64,000 nt of DNA. Origin: Sodiomyces alkalinus F11 (Eukaryota; Ascomycota; Sordariomycetes; Glomerellales; Plectosphaerellaceae). Below are positions 1 through 10,655 of the stretch, one piece after another (the first letter of the stretch is position 1; every line of letters begins with the position of its first letter). Location of the stretch: assembly GCF_003711515.1 (NCBI RefSeq), contig NW_021167079.1:6318385-6382384 (forward strand), written 5' to 3'. Below the pieces are notes generated by a model, which was not told where the DNA came from, searched no databases, and saw nothing but the letters and a program-made list of their open reading frames with translations. Made by a program: the position numbers and the translations under genes.

Positions 1-72
1 TGGACACAATAACTTCTTGCATAAGAGGCAGATATCCTTTACGCCTAAAAAGTGGAAAGCTTCATAACTATA

Positions 73-1671
73 TTACGCTCTAAAGATCAGCTGCACTAGT
101 TGAGCCACCATGTTACTGAGTTCCGAATCCTCCAGTCGGGCCAAATGCTTCTCGCGAAGAAAGAATCCTAGGACCAAAGCACCGGAGACCGTCATCAGTA
201 AGCACAAAGCGAGCCAAGAGAAAACTCGTGCGAAGCTGACTACAGCGACAAGCCTCGGGCCTGCGGGAAACGCTCTGAACTCGCCCTGGGTTTCATTGAA
301 GTTGCGGCTGAGCACGCTCCATGCGCCCAGGTAGCTCTGGCGGAGCAGGCCGTGGGTGTGGTAATCGATGTTGTCGTGCGAAGGCAGCTGAGACGCATTG
401 GTGATGGCGATCATGGTCATCATGTCTGGCAGCAGCCAGATGGCCTCGCGGACCCACGGGTCCGGCGCGAACTCGACCTCTTCGATCGGAGTCTGGTCTT
501 CAATGACGCGTCCGTTGATATACCTTGCACGACGACTCGTCGTCACGCCCGCGGTGAAGCTAACTCGTCCGATCAGGAAGCAGTTCTCGCTCGAGCCAGT
601 AGCTCTAGCTCGTGGCTTGTAATAGGGCAGCGCGTCCATGTCGCCGAATATGGTGTTCGTCAGCTCCCTACACGGAGGGTCTGTAGCCTCATGGCGATCC
701 AGCAACACTACGACCGTCTTGTTGCCCGAAAACCTGTACGGTGGCGGCGGCTGCTCCCAGTTGCTAGGAGCAGAACGTATGTCTGATCCGTTGTAGACAA
801 AGCTGACTCCAGACGTGTAGTAGAAAAAGGGGTCGTCATTCACTAATGACAAGTCCCCGCCATTGAGCTCGTCCCACTCTTCTGCGCCCATCTCGTCCGC
901 GGAACGGTACCAATGTATCCCGTGAATATCTATGCACGGCATAAGAACATTCACGACCACCGAGTCAGGGAGCAGACCGTCGTCATTCATGATATGGCGG
1001 CATCCGTTTCCAGTTACCGACCTGCCGTGTGCGTCCATGGTAGAAGGATCCGCCCAAGCAAGACCAGCCAACCCAACGCCGGTCCTGAGATGTGGTCTCT
1101 TGTCAAAAGATCCTTGGGCGTTATACCAATACCAGGCGCCGAGACTACCCGGACCGGGGGTGGTAGCAGAAACTGCGTTAACGGAGAGCCGAGACCCCGA
1201 CGTCCAGTTCACGGAACCAGTCAAGAGAGGGCCCGTGAAGGCTTGGATGAAGATAACGATAGTGAGAAGCGATATCATCAAGCTGTCTCGGCGAATTTCG
1301 ACTCCCAGTAGCAGCTTCCACCGAAGCATAGACGACACGCGCTCGAGCGTCAGGCTAGTAGGCTCTTTGGATAGCATATAGCGGGCGCAGCCCCAGAGGA
1401 CGGTGGCAGACCAGGTGCCAGCGACAGTCTTGATGACCACCAGCGCCACGGAGACGAGTGTCGTGATATCGCTGACTTTGAATAGCAGCCTGCCTTCTGT
1501 AATCCGTGAGCTGGTCTCATCTCCAGCACGATATCCGTGCAGTGCTAGGGCTATACAGAGCGCCACTGCAACGCAGCAACTTGCATGAACAGACAAGAGA
1601 AGCCACGCCCGCGAGATCTGGGTTAAAAACCACCGGTTGGTTTTTTGGGTCTGGCTGCAGACTAAGCGCCG
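73..1671 (-). CDS. Multi-pass glycosylated membrane protein, N-terminus unresolved
   Basis: I do not recognise the family. The frame is open from about 1671 to a TAA at 73 (about 530 residues). It shows hydrophobic segments near the N-terminus (around the run AWLLLSVHASCCVAVALC), then DITTLVSVALVVIKTVAG and SLLTIVIFIQAFTG, a large polar domain with several N-glycosylation sequons (NWT, NGS, NKT, NAS, NET), and a last transmembrane helix about 35 residues before the C-terminus. This suggests a plasma-membrane or secretory-pathway protein with a big extracytoplasmic loop. The frame has no good ATG at its beginning. An ATG at 1747 opens the neighbouring frame and runs into this one only if one base is skipped near the T6 run at 1641-1646 (A6 in the coding sense) or if an unseen intron lies there. 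The gene is real by length and composition; its start is not settled. Confidence 0.7.
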   Translation of the reverse strand, partial: RRLVCSQTQKTNRWFLTQISRAWLLLSVHASCCVAVALCIALALHGYRAGDETSSRITEGRLLFKVSDITTLVSVALVVIKTVAGTWSATVLWGCARYMLSKEPTSLTLERVSSMLRWKLLLGVEIRRDSLMISLLTIVIFIQAFTGPLLTGSVNWTSGSRLSVNAVSATTPGPGSLGAWYWYNAQGSFDKRPHLRTGVGLAGLAWADPSTMDAHGRSVTGNGCRHIMNDDGLLPDSVVVNVLMPCIDIHGIHWYRSADEMGAEEWDELNGGDLSLVNDDPFFYYTSGVSFVYNGSDIRSAPSNWEQPPPPYRFSGNKTVVVLLDRHEATDPPCRELTNTIFGDMDALPYYKPRARATGSSENCFLIGRVSFTAGVTTSRRARYINGRVIEDQTPIEEVEFAPDPWVREAIWLLPDMMTMIAITNASQLPSHDNIDYHTHGLLRQSYLGAWSVLSRNFNETQGEFRAFPAGPRLVAVVSFARVFSWLALCLLMTVSGALVLGFFLREKHLARLEDSELSNMVAQLVQLIFRA

Positions 1672-4487
1672 TCACCTCCTGCTGTTGTTTTTCTGATTGC
1701 TGCCTCGAGCGAACGCTGTCTCCGTGGGGTTTCTGGCCTTCTGTCATCTTGAGGGTTGTGGTATATTTCGTCGAGGTATCGTGGAGTGGGAAGTAAGGAG
1801 TACTGTTAGCCGATTCGATGCTGAGCTATGGCTACATATATCGTACTTGCTTAGCGATCAAGTCAACATTTATTTAACCCTCGTTCATACTGCTGCGTCT
1901 CAACCCTGCGTTCTGGGCTGCATCATCGGTCGCTCTGACTTATCATAATTCGTCGTCTCAGCTCTGTGGTGTGGCGTGCATGTGGTTTAGTTCAAATGTT
2001 TAGTCTACCTGCATCTACGGTATGCACCCGATGCGGATGTTCTTCAGCTCGCCTCTGGCACTGCATGCAGCCAATATTTTACAAGGGTATAGGAATCACG
2101 CTGCATGATAGGGTGGCCCGCAACAGGTTTGTTGATGCCAATTTTAACCCATCCGCGATTCACGCTCAAAGTAATTAGGCCAATCTTAGTATCCGGTCAT
2201 TCAAGGATATTACAAACCTATATCGCGGCAGGCACTAATGCTGCCACAGGCTTCATCATATGGCGCAAGCAAGAGTTTTAGGGCGACTGATGGTTGACTG
2301 GGGATAAGCATACAGACACGTTGCGCTCCCGAGGCAGTTTGATAGCACCCACTCTAGCACCAACGTACATACTGCGTAACTATACCAGATCTCGGGCTCC
2401 TCTAGCTACGTGGCTATGAAGTGGCTACCCTACCAATCTCTCCTCGCCAGAAACTTTGCCTTCTCGCTTGGTCCTCCGGTCTTATCGCGAGCCGCGTCGA
2501 TGTGATGGGTGCGTGAATTAACGGCAGGTGCCAAGAAATTTAATTGAAGGCGAAGCTTCTGCTCGAGAAGCAGGCTGCACACTACATTTGGTATCAGCCA
2601 ATGGTCACGATGTTGTCGAACTTCTGCTGACTGCAGCTGCCATTGAGTGTTCAGGAGCGTTTGGTCGACGCCGGCCCCATTTCTGCCAATCAACTGTGTA
2701 TGAATAGCATAGGCAGTCTATGGGACGTGGTTGCAGATAAACTGATATTGAACTCGGAGGCTGAGCTAAGGGTAGGTGTGGGTCTGAGTGGGGCGAAAAG
2801 TTAAGCTGAGGGGTATAACGTAAGGTACCTTACCTAAGGTAGGATACAGTTCACGTGATCGAGTCTCCTATGGCCCGTGCTTTCTCGCTAAAGACTTTAG
2901 AGGACCTTTTCTTCTCTTCGGCGGGTGGATTTTTCTCTTTCCTTTCTCTTCTTCTTTTCCTTCTTCAAAGTTGATTACCCCGGAGGAAGAAATAAGGCCC
3001 TGCGATCCCGGACAGCTGGACTCCCCTCGGGGAGACCAGCATCCATGGGCACAGGGTTGAACAGATTTCGGGCAGATGGATGCTCTTTTTTGACGCGGCG
3101 CTTTCAAGAATTGGGAACTCGATTCACACGTTTATCCGATCCCGTTGAGTGCTCGACATTTTATTGTCCGTACCTATCTATCGTAGATCACGTCCATCCG
3201 GACCCTGCGCTGGTTATGCATGGCGGCCGGGGAGGTTACGGAGAGGACTTTTGGACGATCATGGTTTGATTTCACTCTCGTCCCAGCCAGGGGAGAAAGT
3301 AATAGTGCGTCCGAAGCCAATCCCATGATCTTCCGTGTTCATCTTTGCCGATGATAATACACCATCGGTTCCTGTGTAACAGAATCAGCCTCATGTCACT
3401 CCATCCGCCACTGCTTGCAAACCATTGCTGTCTCCTTGTCGGGCATTCTCTGGCTGGTTTGTCTTCCCGGTCGATCTGTAGGAGCGTTAGAGATCGGCGA
3501 CACGATGCGATGTATTATTCCGTACGGAGTATCCACGACAAATTCAAATCCAAATTCAAATCCCTCCCCCCCCCCCCCCCCCCAAAAAAAAAAAAAAAAA
3601 AAAAAAGAAGGGGGAAAAAAGGCAGAAGAAAAAAAGAAGAAGAAATGGTCGGGTCTCACATCTCAGCAAGCAGCAGACGTACATCTCTTTTCTGGTGGCA
3701 CTATCGCTGCCGAACTGACGAAAGGTTGGGCAATTTTCCGTCGGGCTATTTAATGGGCCGTTTATAATAGCGGTCACGGAGGCCTAGTTTCTTCATTGCT
3801 TTATTACTGCCCAACTCTTTCGCTCGCCTTGTCCATTCATGAGCTTCCACATCTCTGATACGACTGCAACGATAAGCATATGTAACACTGCTTGACCGCC
3901 ATGTGGCGCTGGCTTGTAGTTGTTTCGAGTTATCTGCTTCGCATGCCAACCAGCATGCTCCCCGCTGGTTTCACACACCCTCTCTCTCCTTGGTCGTCCG
4001 TCGCCCAGCTGGCTGCATGCCGGCCACTCCCGTGAACGGGATGCTGAGACACGACACAGCCATGGCCCATAACATTACATTCTGTCGGGCCTCGATATGG
4101 GTGCCCGCTAAGGTAAGGTACCTGCAGTAGGTACCTTAGTTTTCGAGGCTTAACTTACTTACCGCCTGGAGTAATTACTTATCACCACCTGTAGGGAATA
4201 CGGACACAGACGTCGCCATTCCAAGTACCTTACCTTCGCGCATTCCGTCTCCAATCTTTCCCCCGCCTCACTCACGTACGTCATTTATTTCAATGCGATG
4301 GCAGACAGTGTTCTGTTTGGGTAATAGCATGGTTGTGTTGCGTCTTGTGTCATTTCCTGGGTCATCGTCGTCACAAATCGTGCAACTTTTTCTTTCCCAT
4401 CGCGTATAGTTCTCGTCTGTCCCTGTCGCTCTTGTTACTCTGCTCCTCATTGAGGTCCCGGTGATTGCCCTCCATCTTTGCATCGCC
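1672..4487. other. Intergenic, 2.8 kb, no gene seen
   Basis: No convincing coding exon is visible. The stretch holds intergenic AAGGTA/TACCTT motif blocks (2819-2845, 4109-4140, 4224-4236), a CACGTG at 2852, a pyrimidine-rich run at 2930-2965 and a C18-A23 homopolymer junction at 3566-3606. The right part, with several motif blocks, is the likely promoter of the oxidoreductase gene that starts at 4488. Confidence 0.6.
3566..3606. repeat. Poly-C/poly-A homopolymer junction
   Basis: Eighteen C are followed directly by 23 A and then an A/G-rich tail. It lies in intergenic DNA and codes for nothing credible. The lengths may be imprecise because homopolymers are error-prone in sequencing. Confidence 0.9.
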
Positions 4488-6312
4488 ATGTCCCACCGAC
4501 GGATGCTCTCTGAGAATTCCGTGGCGTCCTCTATTTGCTCAGTTGTGCCAGGGTCAAGAAAGAAGGTCGCAATTGTCGGTGGTGGGTGTGCTGGTATTGC
4601 TGCCCTCTGGGCCCTGAACAAGAGTCACCATGACGTTTACCTCTACGAGGCTTCTTCCAAACTTGGCGGTCACACCAACACCGTCAAGTGGAGAGTAGGC
4701 AAATACGAAGTCAGCGTAGACGCCGGCTTGATCGTTCTCAACTCGGCCACTTCCTGTGAGTTAGTTACCCCCTTGCTTTACCCTCGGGGTGTTGTTCCCG
4801 CACGACAAACTTACCTGGCTTCCAGCGAACTTCCTCAATTTCCTTAAGAAAGCCAAGGTCGAAACGCAGACATCTAAAATCACATTCAGCGTCTCCCAAG
4901 ACTATGGACTGTTCGAATGGGCGAGCACAAGTTTGGATGCCCTCTTCTGCCAGAGGCGCAACCTCTTCTCGCCAAGCATGTGGAGGATGATCTTCGATGT
5001 GATCCGCTTCAATCACTTCGCCGTCGAACTATTACTAGCAGACGACCCCGTTGACGGTGGCATTGTTGCCGCTAATACTCTTGAGAATAAACATCAGGCC
5101 AACGGCAACCCTGGTCGGCCGAGTCAGAAAACCGCCCAGTGTGCAGAGACCATTGGCGAATATCTCAGGAACGAAGGCTACTCTGATACCTTCAAGAATG
5201 AGTATCTCATTCCCCTGACGGCCGCCTTATTGACCACGAGCCCAGACAAGCGGATTCTTGACATCCCTGCTGCGGCCGTGGTACGGCTCATGTAGGTTTC
5301 CCATTGCTCGGATCCTCCCCCCCTGGCCCTTTCCCCCTTTTCTTCTTGCGAGCACCCAACATTGACTTGACGGGCCACGCTCTCTCCCAGGTGGAACAAC
5401 CATCTTTTATCCCTAATAGGCAGCCGACCCGAATCGCTCACCTTGAAGGATTGCGGGAAGTCTTATATCGAAGCTGTCATGAGAGGCTTCCCGCCGAACC
5501 ACCTTTTTCTGAACACCCTCGTCACCCACGTCTCCAACACGGCTGATGGCAAGGTCCGTGTTCATCTTCCCAATGGCCGCTCCGAGGTTTACGACCATGT
5601 TATTCTCGCGACCTCCGGCGACGAAGCCTATCGAATCATTGACCCCGCAGCAACACCCGAGGAGAGAGAAATCCTGGGCTCTTTCCAGTCGTCCGAGAGC
5701 ACAGTCGTCCTGCATTCTGACCCCGCACTTATGCCAGTCACCCGCAAGGCTTGGTCGGGTTGGAACTACCTGTCGGTTTCGTCTCCTATCAAAGCCAAGC
5801 CCGACCTCGGCAGAAGCTCGCTCACCTACAACTTGAACGAGTTGCAACATATCCCTCGTGATCCCTTCGGCGATGTCCTTGTCACCATCAATCCGGTCCG
5901 TCAGCCTCATCCGAGCAAGACACAAGCTTGCTTTACCCATCGCCGCCCTCTGTACACCTCCGAGGCCGTCCATGCCCAAACCCAGCTGTACCGCATTCAA
6001 AATACCCGCGGCATCAGCTACGCCGGCGCCTGGACCGAGTACGGCTTCGACGAGGATGCATTCAGCAGCGGCCTCAAGGTCGCACAGGACCACCTTGGCG
6101 CCCGCCTGCCTTTCCGCTTTGTCGATTCCACCTACTGCCGTGGCAGCGCGCCAGTGCTTGGTATCCCAGACCTCATGTTACGGGTCGTCATTCTTCTCAT
6201 TCAGGTTTTCGTGATTCAAGTCCTGGAAAGAGTACTGGCTCTCGGGGAGGACATGCTCAGCTCACGCTTTTATCACATCAAGAAACCCATCCAAAACGGC
6301 AAGGTTGTGTGA
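4488..6312 (+). CDS. COG2907-type NAD/FAD-binding amine-oxidase-like oxidoreductase
   Basis: Three exons (4488-4755, 4826-5291, 5391-6312) give 551 residues. A Rossmann dinucleotide motif VAIVGGGCAGIAAL (GGGCAG at residues 31-36) is followed by the acidic ribose-binding strand VYLYEASSKLGGHTNTV. Near the C-terminus the family signature GAWTEYGFDEDAFSSGLKVA closes the FAD site, and a hydrophobic helix (RVVILLIQVFVIQVLERVL) follows. These features match the predicted flavoprotein family COG2907, whose bacterial members often sit beside cyclopropane fatty-acid synthase genes; no such neighbour is present here. The substrate is unknown. The ATG at 4488 was chosen as the first in-frame ATG; another lies at 4503. 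Introns are 70 and 99 nt. It is convergent with COX11. Confidence 0.9.
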
Positions 6313-6867
6313 ACCAGCAAGTTTATCTGGGGAGCGAAACTCTTGTGCTTCACGAAGGTTGTGACGGGTCGCGTGATATTCAGTTCTGGGACAAACTGTC
6401 GACTCGGAAAGAAAATCACTTTTTTGACATCGAAGCCATACACCGACTGGGTGGTGCTGTTCGCCAAGGTACAGAAGAACTCATAGCTCCGTCTATTGGG
6501 GCTGAGATTAGGCTTTTCTTTCCAACCTAGGGTCTCAAGCCTTGTATGCAGTAGTTGGCCTTGGATGTTTTCCTTCCATGAAACGCCTCTCTCATCGGCA
6601 ATCGCCAATACAGATCCCCCCCTCACCCCAACGCAATGTTGTATGGTTGTAATACAAAAGAGCTGAAAGTTTTTGAAGTACAAGAAAATTGGGGCACCTT
6701 CTATCATGCAATCCTAACGTACACTTCCGGTTCACTTTGCGGGGTTGGGCAACCCGGCCGGCAGGTCGATGTTCCCATTGTCGTCGAATTTGGCCTCTGT
6801 CAAACATTAGCAACATTCCACGCCGAGACCCGAGACCAGTCCAAACAACAACGAGGACAGAAAGAAC
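6313..6867. other. Convergent intergenic region
   Basis: This is 555 bp between two 3' ends (oxidoreductase on plus, COX11 on minus). It presumably carries both 3' UTRs. I see no coding exon or strong repeat. Confidence 0.6.
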
Positions 6868-7811
6868 CTATCGAAACAGGGGAGACATACTGAAGAATGT
6901 ATACGACAGCGTAACCGTCTCGATTTTCCGCGTGTTGAAATCTTGCAATATATCCGGATCCAAGTAGAAGAAGACAGGCATGTCCACAGTCTCGCCGGCC
7001 GCGAGCCGCTGCTGCTCGAAGCAGAAGCACTGGATCTTGGAGAAGTACGGGGCCACCTGCGCCGGAGTTACGCTGTACGTCGCCACGCCGACGATATCGC
7101 GATCGCTTTTGTTCGTTGCCGTGTAGAAGGCCAGGGCCGTCTCGCCAGGGAGTACACGGACTTCTCGTTGTTGCGGGACGAACTTCCAGGGTAGCACGTC
7201 CGAGACGGAGGCGTTGAAGGTGACGCGGATGCGTTTCGCGTCCTTCACGGGGATGAGCCGGGCGGCGAGAGCTTCTGCGTCGTCGTCGTAAGAGACGTTG
7301 GGGCCATGGGCACGCACTGGTTGACCTCCCCATCCTGTGGTTTGGCAGATCTGAGAGGCGGCGCGAGCGAGGTCAGGAGGGCACGCAATTGTGGGTAGGT
7401 CAGATAGCTTGTCAGGGACGTACCATTTTGTATAGAGGAACCGAGCCATAGGACAAGGCGATAGTGCCGAGGATGATACTCATGGTGTACAGCCTGCACA
7501 GAGAAACTTAGCTACCCATTTACCACAAGCTTGCCCTTCGGTCGCGTGACCCATTGATAGGAAAGAACATCGTCATACGCCATTGATGTATTCTTCTTCT
7601 TATAATGTGCGTTCACTTGTTCCATTGATGGAGCGTAAGCATTTTGTTGCCGTTGCTGGGACGGCGGCGGCCTTGAACTTGAGGCATTGCGAGATGTTCC
7701 AGGAAACCGCGTGGAGCGAATCGTTTGTGGTCGGGCATTCTGGTAGAAGAAGCGACTCCATTGGCATGAGGATTGCGCTACGTTCCTCTGAATTTTGGGG
7801 AAAGCGTTCAT
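6868..7811 (-). CDS. COX11: Cytochrome c oxidase copper chaperone Cox11
   Basis: Three exons (7579-7811, 7424-7493, 6868-7350; introns 85 and 73 nt) encode 261 residues. Cox11 is an inner-membrane protein that delivers copper to the CuB site of Cox1. Residues 1-70 are basic and Ser/Arg-rich with no acidic start, a good mitochondrial presequence. A single transmembrane helix spans about 79-101 (LYTMSIILGTIALSYGSVPL). The intermembrane-space domain begins ICQTTGWGG and carries the copper-binding CFCF motif (residues 209-212) followed by EQQRL, then the family segment PVFFYLDPDI. The middle exon encodes almost exactly the membrane helix. The ATG at 7811 is the first in-frame ATG after an upstream stop. 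It is divergent from RPL26. Confidence 0.96.
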
Positions 7812-8196
7812 GTCGCGGATGTCGAAACCTGGGAAGATCTTCCTCGGGAACGGCGATGGAGAAGCTCCCGCAATCAGATGTTCGGAGTTCCTAGGTATCA
7901 ATGATCATGGTACGTACCTTTATCGTGCCATGTCCCACCGAGATTGGAAAAGTACCTTATCAGTATAAGTGGGGGTCAACTGTTCCGAACTCATAGTTGG
8001 TCCGTGCCCATAATCCTGGGACGAAGCACGTGAAATTGTAGGGCAGAGTTTCTCAAAATCACGTGAGAGCACACGGTCCCCAAAAAGTTCTCGCACCAAT
8101 TTCACCACCAACATTTTCTATTCCGAAATTTCGAACACATCCACCGCAACAAGTCCTCAATTTCCTCGGTCCGTGTCGCCAGTACTCACCGTCAAG
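7812..8196. promoter_or_regulatory. Divergent COX11/RPL26 promoter with two CACGTG boxes
   Basis: The 385 bp between the two start codons must hold both promoters. Two CACGTG E-boxes lie at 8027-8032 and 8060-8065, 33 bp apart (about three helical turns). In yeasts such sites bind Cbf1 or bHLH factors; the factor here is not known from sequence alone. Confidence 0.6.
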
Positions 8197-8777
8197 ATGG
8201 GCAAGGTTACCAGTATGTTGCATCCTTTCCGTTGAAACGCCTCGAAACCATACAATCGACGATTTTTCTGTCAGGCTACGAAAGCTGACATGCGTTCTCA
8301 ATTTAGGTGTTCACTCTTCCCGCCGCAAGGCGCGTGCCGCTCACTTCAATGCTCCCTCCAGCGAGCGCCGCGTCATCATGAGCGCTCCTCTTTCCAAGGA
8401 GCTGCGCGAGAAGTACAACGTGAGTTTGCTCCTTCAATTCTTTCTGAAAATCTCTCCCCTCAATGGGAATGCACCGTCGTGTCCTGACCCCCTTCAAGGC
8501 TCGCAGCATCCCCATCCGCAAGGACGACGAGGTCACCATTGTCCGTGGCGCCAACAAGGGCCGTGAGGGCAAGGTCACTTCGGTCTACCGTCTCAAGTAC
8601 GTCATTCACATCGAGCGCGTCAACCGCGAGAAGACCAACGGCCAGTCCGTCCCCATCGGCATCCACCCCTCCAAGGTGGTCGTCAACAAGCTCAAGCTTG
8701 ACAAGGACCGCGAGGCTATCCTGGAGCGCATCAAGCGTGGCCGCGAGTCCGGCCCCAAGAGCCGTGCCTCCGCTTAA
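8197..8777 (+). CDS. RPL26: 60S ribosomal protein L26 (uL24)
   Basis: Three exons (8197-8212, 8307-8419, 8499-8777) encode 135 residues. The protein is nearly colinear with eukaryotic L26: the N-terminal [19 protein letters not shown], the segment [14 protein letters not shown], and the KOW-domain core [18 protein letters not shown] followed by [16 protein letters not shown] and [18 protein letters not shown]. It binds 25S/5.8S rRNA near the exit tunnel. The first coding exon is only 16 nt (MGKVT plus one base), a common layout for ribosomal-protein genes. The ATG context is GTCAAGATGG. Introns are 94 and 79 nt. It is divergent from COX11, so the two may share control. Confidence 0.97.
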
Positions 8778-10655
8778 GCAGCTTGCGAGGGGGGAATCCA
8801 TTTCCCTTGGGTCGCCTGGAGTGAGCGGCCCCTGCTTCAGCCCTCCCCCTGGCTTTCCTATCTCCCAGCTTGTGGGGAGGAGCTTGGAGGGGAATGATTC
8901 GTCACGACACGATACACGCATCCATCAATCAACCCGTCACTTGAGTGGATGACTTCGACCTATCCGAATCGGTCACACACCGACATTTTACCGTTTCCTC
9001 CTTTTCGGCGTTTTTCGGTCTCGAAACGATTCCCCGGTTCGACACGGGCATGACCCATGGTATGGCAAAAGGCAGGGCAAGGCAGGAAAGCCCTTTCACC
9101 CACCGCGGCGGAACAAGACATGAAGAGTAGCAACGACAAACACAAAAAATCACAACCAAAACCCGAGAAACTTGTTTTCTCTATGGCCATTTCACGTTCC
9201 TCGTCGCTCGTGAAATGCTCCATGGGAGGTCCTCCCGAAGCCGCAGCACTCAAGCACCACCAGGGTGCCTAGAGCTGCTGTCCTACCCCCCCTTTGCTGC
9301 CGTGATGTTGTTCCCCATTGCACTGCAGGGACTCGGAAGCCCACCCGAGATATGCTATCCCATCTGTCGTAGCCTGCTAACATCCCGAGCTTATGAAACC
9401 GACAGCACTGTCCGGCTTCCAGATTCCGACTGATCAAGAAGATTGGCATGAAGGTCACCAGAATTCAGCCTGATCTGCGGTCTCAATTTGGACCCGGCGT
9501 CTGCAGGTAGGTGGTAGACCGTGGTTCGTAGCTTTTGTTTCTCCTCCTAAGTCCCTCCTGTCCCGCTAGATATCTCCTCGTCAGCCACTTCAGTCTATGG
9601 TTCTCGAGGTATACGACTAGCGAATAAGAAACCCGGCGAGGGAGACCTGTATTCCCGTCATCGACGGAAAGCAGGATCACCACTTCCTCGTCCTCGCATG
9701 AAGACTTTCGTCGAGCCTTGACGCCATGACGTCGAAATTTTGAACGTGAGAGACATATTTACCAGCACTTCTCTGTAACGTAGCCTAGATCATGCACTGC
9801 CGCCACAATACACATACGTATATCACTTAGTCTGCCACTTATATTTCCCTTGAAAGGGAAACTACCCGTGTCCAACTTGTGTGTTTGAGACGTTACGAAA
9901 TTCATATGAGGCTTCAGTCCAGGTAGGATAATGCCATGTTATTGATATCTGATACCCGTGTATGCTTGTTATACAGTTGGTGGACCAGGAATGAACATTA
10001 ATGAAACTCATTGCGTCCTTGACCCAAGCTGCCAAACGAAGTAGCCTGAGAGGGAGCTTCTGGCAACTTGTCCGGCTGGGGACTGAGCTCTTGTACACTT
10101 CTTGTTCTAGAACCTCGTTTCATGACATTAAAAGGGCAGACAAAGAAAAAGTAGAAAAAGACCGAAAAACAGAAGGGAAACATGTAGTCCGACCCTGATG
10201 ATATGATGAGGCATAGAAAGCCAGAGTTCTGTAGCAACCGCGATGTTGGCCCCATACCAAAAATTCAGATACACGTTAACATGGGTATCAACAACGACGT
10301 AGAGTCCGACACCCAAACCCTGACACGTAACATTTCTCCTCCAATGCTGAGATAATTCATGCTAAATTTGGTCCCTGGCGTCAGAGACGCACAGGAGTCG
10401 AAATGGGTGATGCCGATATGATTTTGTGAAGGCAGGCCGTAATGCCGGGTATAACCATTCCTGGAAGAAGCGATACTAGACCTCTTGAGCAACTTATGAC
10501 GATATATGAACCCCATTAAGTAAGTAGAACGGGTTTGAGGAAGCCACGAACTGATGAACAGAATCGCGTACTTAGCCTCTCTGTACCATACGACGTATGC
10601 CCCTACAATCCAGGCGTCGTCAGCTATAGTGGGTTGAAATCAATGTACGAATCAC
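8778..10655. other. Intergenic, 1.9 kb, no gene seen
   Basis: The left part will be the RPL26 3' UTR and the right part the 3' UTR of the converging 957-codon gene. Short open frames exist on both strands, but none has recognisable protein character or splice partners. Confidence 0.6.
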
